Assembly (NCBI GenBank): GCA_002077045.2
Contig: KZ111140.1
Location: forward strand, 577,598 to 641,597
Direction of reading: 5' to 3'
Source: Rachicladosporium sp. CCFEE 5018
Taxonomy: Eukaryota; Ascomycota; Dothideomycetes; Cladosporiales; Cladosporiaceae
DNA: 64,000 nucleotides
The notes below the pieces were generated by a model that was not told where the DNA came from, ran no database searches, and saw only the letters and a list, made by a program, of their open reading frames with translations. Made by a program: the position numbers and the translations under genes. Within the stretch, counting starts at the first letter, position 1. Each line of letters opens with the position of its first letter. Shown in pieces: positions 31,385-41,869 of this stretch.

Positions 31385-31968
31385 GCTTGAGTCGGCCGCT
31401 CGACGGAGGCGAGAACGAAGAGGTCCAATTGTTGGATGTCAGGTGATAAAAAAGTGGTCGTGAGTCTCGGCATACGTCGTGAATAATGATCGTTACATGT
31501 ATCGCCGTCGACTCAGACTCTGTCGTGTGATATTCGTGGAGAATTGTGGTAGTCGATCCGACCTGAATCAGATCAGTGGTCATCATTTCCTCTCTGAAAG
31601 TCCCACTGGGGTTCATCCATGTACTACCAGATTTCGTATGAGAGCGTCCCCATTTGCTACGAAGTTAGTCTACCAGAACGTAGGACGCAATGAACGCTAT
31701 CTGGCTTGGATAGTTGGGGCGTGAGGATACCTGGTGTATACTTCCCTCTGCAGCGAGTGCGCGGCCGAAAACTCCGATGCTAGCTAGAACGCTGTCAATG
31801 TGATCGTCCCTGATCAACGGCTCTCTTGAGACGTCTGATGCGTGCTGCGGTCCTCCACCAACATCCTCGCAGCATCAAATCGTGGCAACTTCCCAAGGAC
31901 CAGTGATCACAGCCCTCTCGTGACCACACGAGTATCGTTTTATGACCATTCGGGACCACGCCCACACC
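31385..31968. other. Intergenic region at the right border of the accessory block
   Basis: No gene is seen. It contains the second conserved element (31735-31798). DCN1 lies just beyond. Confidence 0.5.
31735..31798 (+). repeat. Conserved element downstream of B2
   Basis: Counterpart of 25578-25642. The identical 20-nt core is at 31779-31798, 395 nt after the B2 stop. It is the only non-coding stretch of the two cassettes that I found strongly alike. Confidence 0.65.
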
Positions 31969-33169
31969 TCATTCCACCTCCATGGCCTCCCCGCCACTCC
32001 TCTTCTTGTTCTTGACCCACTCCACGAACTCATCGATCACGCTCGGCCAACTGCTCTCCTCGTTCCAGAACCCCAGATCTTCGTCCTTCAGCGTCTCTTC
32101 CGCGAACGTCAGAGTCTGCCGCCACAGATCCTTGTTTACAGCCTTCTTCCATTCCGACTCCAGGTACTCCAGCCACCACTCCAGCCACGGCGAGTTCCTC
32201 GTCTCCCACTTAAGCCCTGCATCCGAGAAGAGCACTCTCCAGAACGCCGCCGCCTGATCGAAGTCCATCGCCTTCTTTCGGTCCTCTAGCAGAAGCTGGA
32301 ACGTATGGTTGTACACCCTCTTGAACAGCGCCCGGTCCCTCGTCATCTCCGCCCGCTTACCCAGTATCACATTCCGTATCTTCGGTAACGAGTCCGCGTT
32401 CACGTCTGAGAAGGCATCGGCAAAGCCCTGTCGTGTGATGACGCCGATCTGTGGGGATTGCACGGCTTCGAAGAATACTAGCGAACCGATGTCTTCGAGG
32501 TCTATACTAAGGGCCTGAAGGAGGTTGCCGGTGCCTTCGAGGTCAAGCTCGTCAGGTGAGTCGCGGGGAGACGTGCGGTAGCTGTCAAAGATGCGGTCGA
32601 GCGATTTGCGGGCAGGATTTGCGGCAGCGTTAGAGGGATTGTTGAAGAAGCTGAATGACTGTCAATAAGGTGAATGTATTGGATATGACCGAGCAGGTAC
32701 AGGACTCACGCATTGATCGCATTGCTTGAGTTCCAGTTGTGCTGCTTCAGCAGCTTGGTCGCAGCCGATGTATTGGCATTCGTGACTGAGGTGAACTCGG
32801 CGATGGCAGCCTTCTGCTGAGATGTCGAAGGCGTTGGCATTGCTGCGCAGTCAGCACTATGAATGAGACACTACGGAATCTATCGCATAGGCTTCCCAAA
32901 GACGAGCCAGCGAGGGCACAGCGTTGTATGTGTATGGTCACTGCAGTGAAGTTGATGTGGTTCCTTGGTTCATCGAATGCCGCAGTACGCGATGTCATAC
33001 AGAGATCTGATTGATAAGATCCGCCGAGGTGACGCTGACCAATGAGAGGGCAATATGACTTACCAGAGACCTCCGACCTCTTTATCTTCTTCGGCTTCCT
33101 CAGCGTAGTCGTCTCGGTGACGTGACCGATGCCGTTAAGCTCTGCTTGGTCCGACTTACGCTTCGGCAT
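31969..33169 (-). CDS. DCN1: Dcn1-like NEDD8 ligase scaffold with N-terminal basic extension
   Basis: Promotes cullin neddylation by binding the E2 and the cullin. Three exons: 33064-33169, 32710-32842 and 31969-32650, giving 306 residues. Intron 1 (221 nt) has a GTAAGT donor and a GCGCAG acceptor; intron 2 (59 nt) has a GTGAGT donor and a TTCAG acceptor. A UBA-like segment (FTSVTNANTSAATKLLKQHN then WNSSNAINAFFNN) spans intron 2. The PONY/DCUN1 domain follows, with LFKRVYNHTFQLL, MDFDQAAAFWRVLF, WLEWWLEYLESEWKKAVNKD and the FVEWVK C-terminus. Exon 1 adds a Lys-rich stretch (RKPKKIKRSEV) that looks like a nuclear localisation signal. An alternative in-frame donor exists after only 10 nt of exon 1. 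Confidence 0.88.
32651..32709 (-). other. Intron 2 of DCN1
   Basis: 59 nt, phase 2, GTGAGT..TTCAG. It restores the UBA-domain continuity NAINA-FFNN. Confidence 0.82.
32843..33063 (-). other. Intron 1 of DCN1
   Basis: 221 nt, phase 1, GTAAGT donor at 33063 and GCGCAG acceptor ending at 32843. A second GTAAGT donor at 33159 is also phase 1 and uses the same acceptor in frame. Confidence 0.7.
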
Positions 33170-33595
33170 GGTGGTGTGTCTGAAGGAAGTGGATGTACCG
33201 AACTGCAGACCCCAGTGGCGGGTGGGTTGGTGACTTGACGGTCGTTCGTCTAGGCGATGGGTGTTGATAGCAAGCGGCGGACGTAAGTGATAGACTTCGT
33301 TCGGATAGAATTTTGCAGTGTCAAAGACGCAGTTTGTCCACGTGTACTAGTGAAAATGACAGTAAGAGTCACCACCAGGCGTCGATCATCATGTGAAGGC
33401 ACGGACACTATGGACTTCATTGTTGAGGGAAGGCACGTTACCTTATATTGACGAGCGACCATGACTGACTATGCAAAGTCGAATTCGACGTGCCATCGTA
33501 GTAACTGTTATTCTACAACGGGACCATGTTAACCGAAGCAGAGCATACCTGATCAGAATTGATGGCTACTTCATTCCCGGACTGACCAACCACGA
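33170..33595. other. Intergenic region between DCN1 and a hypothetical gene
   Basis: Promoter region of DCN1 plus the 3' flank of the next minus-strand gene. No gene is seen. Confidence 0.5.
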
Positions 33596-34724
33596 CTACT
33601 CCTGGCCATTCTCGACCTCAGCTGGACGAGCTTCCTTGGTGCCCTCGGACTCCGTGCCCTCGGACTCCTTTGAACCCTTGTTCGCCGTACTCTCCTCCTT
33701 CATTGCCTTAATCTGCTCAATTACCAGTTCTCTGATCCACGCCTTCATCTCAGCTTTGCTGTCTTCTACAGCGTCTTGCTCCACCTCAACAGGCTCCGCG
33801 ACTTCAGCCTTCACATCTTCATGCGAAGTAGAGACCAGACCAATCCTCCCGACCCTTCGCTTACCCGCGACAGTGCTCCAGAACCCTACCATCTCTCGAT
33901 TTGTAAGCTCAACCTCCTTTCTCACCCGCAGCTCGCCAATGGTAGGCGGAGTACGAGTGCGCGAGATACTCCCACCAGCCAGCCACCACAGCAGACGATG
34001 AGGTGTCGCATCGTCCGGCAGAACGCTCCTCGCTTTGGGAGGTAGCAGAGTCGTTCTCGCGCGTTTATTGGGTGCTTCACCGTCGCCACCACCTCGGAGG
34101 TGCACTGACTTGTCAGGCCGAAGGTGTTCACGACAACGTACTCGTCTTAGCTTTGCGTAGTCTCCAGACCTTATGAGCATACTCCGCTGCTCGGCGGTCA
34201 TGCGCGAGTCAATCCAGGCGGTTCTGGCCTCCTGGAATGACCGGCGGTGATTGAGCATAGGCGGTGGAGATGGTGGGCTTGGGGAGCGGCTTACACTGTA
34301 GCGCTCTCGCAGGCTGTCCCAGACGTCGTCCATTTGCCGCACTAGGCTTTCATCCTCGGCGGTTAGAACCTGATGGTCTAGCGTCGTGATGAAGTGGTCA
34401 AGGTCCTTCCGTGACTGCCGTGTTACATGCCTCGCAATCAGATGCTCATCGTCGTTATACGGAGTCAGAATAGGCGTGGAGTCTAAACTATCGTCAGTGG
34501 AGCCAAAGCAGAATCGCAGATGTTGGCACACCGTAGCCACGCGGATCGCAGATCATCTGGATATGCTTCTCCATCTGCTGTCTTCCCGGTAGAGTTGGCT
34601 TACCGTGACTCCCACAGCAGCTTGACAGCGGCCAAAGTGCGCCGAGTATGCGCTCCCACAACGGTCGACCTCTGATGCGGGTCCTCGGATTGTTCGGATG
34701 GAAGACTGGCGTGTCGTCGGCCAT
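33596..34724 (-). CDS. Hypothetical protein, Arg-rich middle and acidic tail
   Basis: Exon 1 is 34604-34724 (MADDTPVFHPNNPRTRIRG) and exon 2 is 33596-34482, 335 residues. The 121-nt intron has a GTAAGC donor, a CTGAC branch motif and a TTTAG acceptor, phase 1. Visible features: a Trp/Cys-rich N-terminal patch (ALWPLSSCCGSH), a helical segment around DHFITTLDHQVLTAEDESLV, a basic central region with NKRARTTLLPPKARS, and an acidic C-terminus. A 15-bp duplication encodes ESEGT twice near the end. It is not recognised as any known family; the basic stretch could be nuclear targeting. Confidence 0.65.
34483..34603 (-). other. Intron of the hypothetical gene at 33.6-34.7 kb
   Basis: 121 nt, GTAAGC..TTTAG, with a CTGAC branch motif 15 nt before the acceptor. 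In-phase join. Confidence 0.65.
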
Positions 34725-36612
34725 GTTTGCGCGGCTTTGGTGTAAACTCGAGTAGGCGTGTGCCGAAGTGGTTGCCGACAAGACGTGCCATGAATTTAAG
34801 TTATGTCACGTAGTTCCAGTATATTGACTAGGTTGTGCCCAGCATCACCGCGCCCGCTGTGGTTGTGGAATAGTACAGTGCGTTCTGTCAATGCGTGACG
34901 AGCACTACACTAGTGAGCAGTACATCAGACACTGTGGCCACCGTGAGTCCATCTTCGGAGTTCGGTTCAAAACCGTACTGTCACCGCCAGACATATTCGT
35001 ATCAGAGTCAAAGCGCGCCGTAGAGGCTGGTCTCCAGCACCTGTCCGTCAATTGGGGAGAATGTCGCTGGCGGTATGACCTGTCTCTACGAAGCTCCATT
35101 CCGAGGAACCGCCTGGCGTTTGCGTTGCCAGCTAGGCTAATGGCTTCCTACATGTCGAAGCGTCGTAGTTCTCTGGTCAATTGGCATCCTCCACACTGGC
35201 AAGTCTGTGGGAGTACGCACCAACTCCATGCCGACCTCATTAATCGATCAGGAATAGTGTTGGCCGCGAACAATGGTGCTTCTCCCATGCGCGTCCTTCA
35301 TACTCCGATTTGGTCTGATGTGCTTGAGGCGGTTTTGGATCCTTCCTAGGTAACGAGCGGGAATTTGGCTCAGAAACAAGACAGAGATGGAGATGTTGGT
35401 ACTTACATTCTTCATCTCTCAAACCATGCACTTCACTTTCCACTTCATGCAGACTCACCAGGTTCATAGCCACTTGCGACTCGAATTCGCCCTGGGACCG
35501 ACAGCCGCAATGCCATAGCCTCATCTCAGGCACATCGATCCGCCACCTACCTCGACACCTCTCAGCTCATTCGAATCCCATATCGATTCACTATCGCCCT
35601 GCAAGATCGGTCTTGCAATAATGTGATGGGCCGTCCAGGAGTAGAGTCCGTCAACGTGGAGACCATATGGACTGCCGTCATGCCAAGCATGTCCGCATGT
35701 CGCGGATGCCGGAGCACTGCCGCAAGATCGAGATGCCTCCGAAAGAGCACGCTCAACCGAGACGCTAGGACTCCGTGGGTCGCTCGATGATAGGTGAGGT
35801 CAGATACGCCGGGCCATGCGCCGCTGAAAGAAGTCGTGTCTCCTTGCCACAAGTTATGCTTCAGAAACACAGCATAAGGCTCTCCACAGACCTGTCTTAT
35901 CCGGATGTTTGCGGCAACGGAACAATATGACATCGATGCTTTCTAGATGCGAGCGAGATGTGGGAACTGGAGGCATACCATGAGTTCCCAAGCCCTTCGC
36001 AGGTGCTTTGCCGGCCAAGCAATGCTCCGCTCTTGTCTTGACGTCGTCAAGAGATGCTTGGACAAAAGTCGCTCCAAGCGTCGAACGTTATCTCTGCGGT
36101 CCAATTAACATGCACCTCAGCTGACAGGGAGCCCTTCCAGCCCTGCGCCCGCGTGGTACTTGATGGTGGTGTCGGCGGGTCGCTCGCTAGGTGCTAGAGA
36201 AGAAAAACAAACCTTCCAGATTATCTCCTCTTTCCACATTTCTTCCATCATCACGAGTTCTCTGCAAGCGTTTCAGAGACGAGGAAGGCGCTATCTCGCA
36301 ACCACGTCTTCACTACGACATCATCACGTGGAAGCAGGGTGTATCTAGCTTTATCTTACTTTGGACAACAGAGCTGCTATCTGATAGCATACCCGAGCTC
36401 CCCCCCGCCCTCATCGTGCATCGCGATTTCGAGTCTAGTCTTGCCACGACACCGAGCCACAGCGACAACTTCCGGCCCATCAGCAACATCCGCCAGCCCA
36501 GAGCAACATTCGCCATTCCTCAAGCAGGACCACTTGGCGACTGTGCCCGACGCCAGCCATAGCGACAAAACCGATTTGCCCGAAGCGACTCCCACCTGCA
36601 CTCACACTCATC
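34725..36612. other. Long intergenic region upstream of the permease
   Basis: About 1.9 kb. Several short frames (for example 34891-35349 and 36191-36562) lack coding character. The last part has C-rich, pyrimidine-rich leader composition suited to the permease 5' UTR. No repeat or element was recognised. Confidence 0.5.
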
Positions 36613-38404
36613 ATGGCCGAACTCACCAACCCAGGCGAGACGCGCCAGCGTAAGCAATCCGTTGGCGCCATGGAATTGCAAGGCCCCGGAGGCACTGTCC
36701 GCACTGTCGCACTCGAAGAGATGACTGATGCCGATCGCGCCCTCGCAGCAGAATTCGGCTACAAGCCGGTGTTCAAGCGTGAATTCGGCTACCTCTCGAC
36801 CTTCTCCTTCGCCGTCAGTATTTCTGGACTGTTCTCGACTGTAGCCACGACCTTCTCATACCCGCTCTATGCCGGCGGTAGCTCGTCTGCTGTGTGGTCG
36901 TGGTTCATCTCTGGCGCTGGATGCATGTGTATCGCGTGCTCAGTGGCTGAGCTGGTCTCAGCATACCCAACTTGCGGTGGATTGTGCGTGCTCCTCCCCG
37001 AGTGTGATACGAGGTATGTGAGCTTACCGTCATCTTAGGTACTACACTGTCTCCCGGCTTGCGCCCAGGAAGTACGTCCCATATATCAGCTGGGTGACTG
37101 GCTGGCTCAACCTGCTTGGCCAGGTCGCTGGTGTGGCGTCTTCCGAGTGGGGAGCTGCTGCCTTACTGCTGGCAGCTGTCTCCATGGGCACTGACGGAGC
37201 CTATGTTCCAACCACAAACCACACTGTCGGTGTCATGGCCGCGCTTACTGTGGTCACTGGCTTGGTCAACTCTCTGTCCACATACTGGATGGAGAAGATG
37301 ACCAAAGGCTACGTGATCTTCCACATCTTGGTCCTAGTCACCTGCTGTATCTCGCTACTGGCTATGGCGACGGAGAAGAATGGCACACCAAAGCATACTG
37401 CCAAATACGTTTTCACCGACATCCAGAACACTTCCGGGTGGGAGCCTACTGGCTGGTCCTTCATGTTCGGGTTCCTCTCCGTCAGCTGGACCATGACCGA
37501 TTACGACGCGTGAGTAGCATGCAATTTTGCTCAACACGAAGTCTATCACTGACACCATCGCAGCACCGCCCACATTACCGAAGAGATCACTGAGCCCGAA
37601 TTGAAAGCGCCCTGGGCAATTAGCATGGCTATGCTCTTCACCTACGTCGCCGGCTGGCTGTACAACATCGTCCTCTGCTTCTGCATGGGCGAGCCAGCTG
37701 ACATCCTCGCATCCGACTTCGCGCAACCCGTGGCCCAAATCTTCTTGAACGTTTTGGGCAAAGCCGGTGGCATCGTCTTCACTGTCTGCGCGTTCATCAT
37801 CATCAAGTTCGTCACATTCACCGCCATGCAGGCCTTGGGCAGGACCTTGTTCGCGTTCTCACGCGATCGCTTGGTGCCTGCCAGTCATATCTGGACGAAG
37901 ATCCTTCCTTTGACTGGCACTCCGGTCCTTGCCGTCTGGGTGTGCGTCTTCTTCTGCATTGCCATCAACCTCATTGGTCTCGGCTCTTACACCGCCATCG
38001 CTGGTGTCTTCAACGTCTGCGCCATCGCTTTGGACTGGTCCTATTGCATCCCCATCGCCTGTAAACTCATCTTCGGCAACTTCAAGCCCGGACCCTGGCA
38101 CTTGGGCAAATTCAGCTACATTGTCAACATCTGGGCGTGCCTCTGGACGCTCTTCGTCAGTATCATCTTCCTGTGCCCGACCGTCAGACCGACGACGGCC
38201 GAGAACATGAATTACGCTGTGGTGTTCTTGAGCGCCATCTTAGTCTTTGCAACTGCCTACTGGTTCGCGCAGGGCAGGAAGTGGTACACTGGACCGCTCA
38301 TCGAAGCCGAAATCAACGAGAACTCCAGTCAGACTAGCGATGAAGACCTCGCAAGGAAATCGAAGGGCGAGAAGGAGCAAGAGCAGGCTATGCAGGGGAT
38401 GTAG
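36613..38404 (+). CDS. Amino-acid/GABA/choline-type APC permease
   Basis: A plasma-membrane transporter of the amino acid-polyamine-organocation superfamily, closest in pattern to fungal GABA (Uga4) and choline (Hnm1) permeases; the substrate cannot be fixed from sequence. Exons are 36613-36983, 37039-37509 and 37564-38404, 560 residues with about 12 membrane segments. Intron 1 (GTGCGT..CTTAG, 55 nt) was chosen because it restores the family stretch AYPTCGGL-YYTVSRLAPRKY. Intron 2 is 54 nt (GTGAGT..CGCAG). Characteristic motifs are FKREFGYLSTFSFAVSISG after the cytosolic N-terminus, SWTMTDYDATAHITEEI in the middle and TAMQALGRTLFAFSRDRLVP. The C-terminus is Lys/Glu-rich and cytosolic. Confidence 0.9.
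36984..37038 (+). other. Intron 1 of the permease gene
   Basis: 55 nt, phase 2. A competing GTATGT donor at 37014 would leave only 25 nt to the same acceptor and break the family motif, so it was not used. Confidence 0.8.
37510..37563 (+). other. Intron 2 of the permease gene
   Basis: 54 nt, phase 2, GTGAGT..TCGCAG. It joins TDYDA to TAHITEE as expected for the family. Confidence 0.9.
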
Positions 38405-38806
38405 GATACCGATGAGGAAGGAAACCGGGAGCAAGAGCAAGTTTGCATACCAAAGCAACGTACGACAGTACTGCACATGACGAGAGTGTATTTTCCGTAG
38501 CTTGATACCAAATGACTTCTGCTCATGGACACGATCCCACATACTTCCGCAAGTCTTTCGGAGATATCGACATGTGTGCACTACATCTACAATGAAGCCT
38601 TGTGCGCTTTGCCGGTATCACTCTCCTGCCGAGATGCATGCAGGGAACCGCCCCAACGCCTTTGGATGCAACCCACGCTATGCAAATTCACGCATCCAGT
38701 ATTACCTTCCGCGGTCTAATTATGCAGTGCAAAGCACCACATGTAAGTGAAGCAAACAAAGACTTCCTGTTGCTAGCGTGCTCTCTGAACCTATTTGCGG
38801 TACGAC
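38405..38806. other. Intergenic region between convergent permease and SprT-like genes
   Basis: About 400 nt of 3' flanks. No gene is seen. Confidence 0.5.
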
Positions 38807-40912
38807 TCACATGTATCTATATGTGGCCCATGGATCTCTCCATCGGCTTCCACCTCGATATCGAGCACTGACAGGATCACGACCAAAGCCGCCAGTGTAG
38901 CGTCTCGGCCAGTACGGCGTCGCAGCAGCGATGACAGGCGTCTGTACCACACTCGGTGGCATGATCGCCAGTCGCTCTCCTGGTAGTGGCACGACGTTCG
39001 CTGGCGCGTAGATCGGCTGTGGAAGCAACGCTGGCGCCGAATTGTAAAGATCGTCGTAGCTTCGCCTTCGCCCATACGGTGTGGTGGCAAGCAGCGGTCT
39101 GGGAGTATACCCTCCTACCGCTAGAGGAGCATGGACGGGGTTTTGGTATGCTGTTGACGCGGCGCCTCCGTCGCGACCGAGAATGGCGTTATCGTCCAAT
39201 CGTCCAGGGTAGGTCACCTCAGCGACGACTAGTTTACAGTCGTCTTTCAAGGCCGCATTGCGATAATACAGCTTCTCGAATCTCTCGCGATGGATTTGAA
39301 GTAGGATTTCGTAGTTGCTTAGACCTCTTCCAAGGCCCGCGCCAGTATAGTCAAGTCCATACCCACTACCGTAGCGATCATCAGTGCGAGCGAGAAATGC
39401 TCTAGCCCACTTGTGGAGATCAGCGTGTATGCTGCCCTTGCCGCCATCTTTGTCATTGTACAGCTCTTTGAGAGCAGTGACTGGGTCGTCAGTCGTACGT
39501 GACATACAGAAGAGTCTTTCCAAAGCATACTTGCGAAGCTCTTCGAAAAACAGCGCCTCAGCCAACTTGAAGACACGAATGTGCGTTATGATGCCGTCTG
39601 GCTGCTCCTGTACCCTTCCTTGGCCAATGATTACTGGTGGGCCAGTGCGGTGAGACGGGGATGCAGAAGCGGAGTAGTGACCTTCTTCGAGAGAAGGCGA
39701 GTACTTCTGGTGCTGGATGAAGTCCCAGAGGCACTTGAAGACTTGAAACTCGCACTCAGGAACGATGCATTCGAATCTGTCAAGTTTGACGGCTTGTCTC
39801 TTTAGACTCGGAAATGCCATAGCTCTCTTCCGCGGTATCATAACCCGCTTGCTGTCCCATATCAGCTCGATGTAGGTTGCTGAGGGTGGACCTTTCCGTC
39901 GATCGGTCGGCTCCAGCTTGCCTTCTTCGTTCAGATCGTAGATGGTGCTACCTTTGCTGTCGAGGGCAAGGTCTATGCAGCGAGAGAAGTCTCGGACTTG
40001 CCAGTTCGTCACTTCTGGGAGGCGGATGTATCGGTTGTCGTGACTGCAGTGCGAGCGGCCATCGGGTGGTGGAGGTCCTCCCGTATTGCCGCGAGGGTCT
40101 ATGGCGATGAAGGGACGGCCATCTTGAGTGGAGCCGCCGTCGTCGAGTAGACGGCGAAGGTTGCCATGACTGTCGTTGCGGTGAGAAGCATAGAAGAGCA
40201 TGTTCAGGGCTTTCTTCCGGCAGCGGCGGGTAATCTCGTCAATGGCCATGAGTATGACGCCGAAATGAACGCCATCAAGCAAACGGCCATCTTGCTTCGC
40301 TCCTGGATCTTGAGCCCCACAGCAGATGAGGAAATACGCATGAATCATTTGATGGATCATTTGCTCAAGCAGATCATCTATCTGAGCCTCATCCTTCTTG
40401 AAAGGCGTACTGTTCAGCTCGATCGTCACACGAGGGCAGACGGTCCCGGCCGTGCTTGTCATGCCTGGCGAGTGGTCTGACTGAGTCCTCCATCTCAAGA
40501 GCACCATCCCCTCTAACTTGTGCAAGAAAAGCGTTCGATCGAGTTGGTCGAAGATACGGAATGGCGTCATTCTCGCCGCCGGCGCTTTTCGAAGGATATC
40601 GAGCTCTTCGATGATACTGGGTCCGTTACTGATGATGTGCTTGTAGCAGTAAGCGGTAGCGTACTCCAGGGTCCACCCAAGATCGCCATGATGCTTAATG
40701 TCCGGATCTCGAAGGTCATGTGAAATGTCATACGGTGATTTGCGGTCTTCAGCTTCGGGTTCTTGTCTTCTGCGGCGTCGGCGTGTTTCGTATGAGCTGA
40801 CTCGGCTGAGAGTGTCGGATCTGGCCGGTCGATAGACGCTGAGGTACTGAGGGTCAGGGGCACGGATTGAAGGTAGGTAAGGTATTGGATTAGCGTAGTG
40901 ATATAATGGCAT
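38807..40912 (-). CDS. SprT-like domain plus BTB-like region, altered HExxH
   Basis: 701 residues. The N-terminal half matches fungal SprT-like metalloprotease domains: LFLHKLEGMVLLRW, a central MIHQMIHAYFLICCGAQ and GVHFGVILMAIDEI. SprT-family proteases use HExxH; here the motif reads His187-Gln188-Met-Ile-His191, so the catalytic Glu is replaced. The middle region (FECIVPECEFQVFKCLWDFI, then ITHIRVFKLAEALFFEELRK) resembles the second half of a BTB/POZ fold and its following helices. The C-terminus is Pro/Tyr/Arg-rich and disordered. SprT relatives act in DNA-protein crosslink repair; an inactive adaptor role is an inference here. It is a single exon starting MPLYHYANP. Confidence 0.7.
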   Translation of the reverse strand: MPLYHYANPIPYLPSIRAPDPQYLSVYRPARSDTLSRVSSYETRRRRRRQEPEAEDRKSPYDISHDLRDPDIKHHGDLGWTLEYATAYCYKHIISNGPSIIEELDILRKAPAARMTPFRIFDQLDRTLFLHKLEGMVLLRWRTQSDHSPGMTSTAGTVCPRVTIELNSTPFKKDEAQIDDLLEQMIHQMIHAYFLICCGAQDPGAKQDGRLLDGVHFGVILMAIDEITRRCRKKALNMLFYASHRNDSHGNLRRLLDDGGSTQDGRPFIAIDPRGNTGGPPPPDGRSHCSHDNRYIRLPEVTNWQVRDFSRCIDLALDSKGSTIYDLNEEGKLEPTDRRKGPPSATYIELIWDSKRVMIPRKRAMAFPSLKRQAVKLDRFECIVPECEFQVFKCLWDFIQHQKYSPSLEEGHYSASASPSHRTGPPVIIGQGRVQEQPDGIITHIRVFKLAEALFFEELRKYALERLFCMSRTTDDPVTALKELYNDKDGGKGSIHADLHKWARAFLARTDDRYGSGYGLDYTGAGLGRGLSNYEILLQIHRERFEKLYYRNAALKDDCKLVVAEVTYPGRLDDNAILGRDGGAASTAYQNPVHAPLAVGGYTPRPLLATTPYGRRRSYDDLYNSAPALLPQPIYAPANVVPLPGERLAIMPPSVVQTPVIAAATPYWPRRYTGGFGRDPVSARYRGGSRWRDPWATYRYM

Positions 40913-41869
40913 GAATGCAGAAAGCTTCCTCTATGCGTGCAACAGTGACCAGCTGCCCAGCTAGAACCCGTGGCTGGGTGACAAGAGGGAAGCATGATCG
41001 GACGCAGCTCGCTCAATGTGGGCGAGGCAACTGGTTTTGACTACTCGTGAAGCCACCGTCGCTGCTGGTGGGTTGAGTCGAAGCACGGCATAATCTTCAC
41101 TTGGGTTTCCAGCACCAGAGCCTCAAGTGCTTGCCAGCCAACGCGAAGTCTTGCCAGCTCGTATGATATCTCGGGCACAATCATCGCGGGTGGCATCGAT
41201 GGTGACATCCACACGTGTCGTACACAGGTTGGTCATTGAGTAACTTCCTTGAATGCCATGCCGCGGCATTATACCTTGGAATGTCGACACTCACTGGATG
41301 GAGATGTCGCCGCACACGATGTTGTCGCTTGAATGCAGCTAGCCTCAGCCGGTGTTGGGTTGGAGGCCATCAAATCGATTTTGTTGTCCGATGAATATGC
41401 AATGCATCGTGGCAGCTAGGGATCGAAGCAAACAAACAAATCCTTCAACGTTGCACGCAGGAGGTCCGAGCAATTCACCCGCGCGGCACATCGTGTCGTA
41501 CTTAGCGGCTATACGGTCAGCTGATCCACAGGTTGTGTCGTATGCTCTCGACATTCGTTCCCATCTGCAGCTGCGGCTATCACTGCACACGTAAGTTCGT
41601 TTGCTCCTTGTTCTGCAGCTTGGTCTGATCGTGATCGCGTTGTCAGGCACGAAGGAACCTGATACGTATGAGCTTGAGGGGAACGGATCTGCTGAGTCGT
41701 CAATAGTATATACTATAAGATACGTACATTCGCGTACCCCACACGCATGTAAACGCCCGAAGCTCCCACTGTTATTACCTTGACACATGACTGGCCAGCA
41801 GCGACAGACCATTGCCACAGATTTCCGCTGCCCGAACACTCCAACTCAACAGTCTTCCCTCCGTGATGT
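40913..41869. other. Intergenic region upstream of the SprT-like gene
   Basis: About 950 nt. Open frames overlapping here have no recognisable product. Confidence 0.5.

Noticed and set aside
34891..35349. A 152-codon plus-strand open frame
   Set aside because: Composition and codon use are unlike neighbouring genes, and there are no motifs; probably chance.
35568..35582. TTCGAATCC, resembling a tRNA B-box
   Set aside because: No A-box, acceptor stem or anticodon arm could be placed around it.
37014..37038. GTATGT..CTTAG as the first permease intron
   Set aside because: It would be only 25 nt and would leave a non-family segment before YYTVSRLAP; the donor at 36984 restores the conserved motif.
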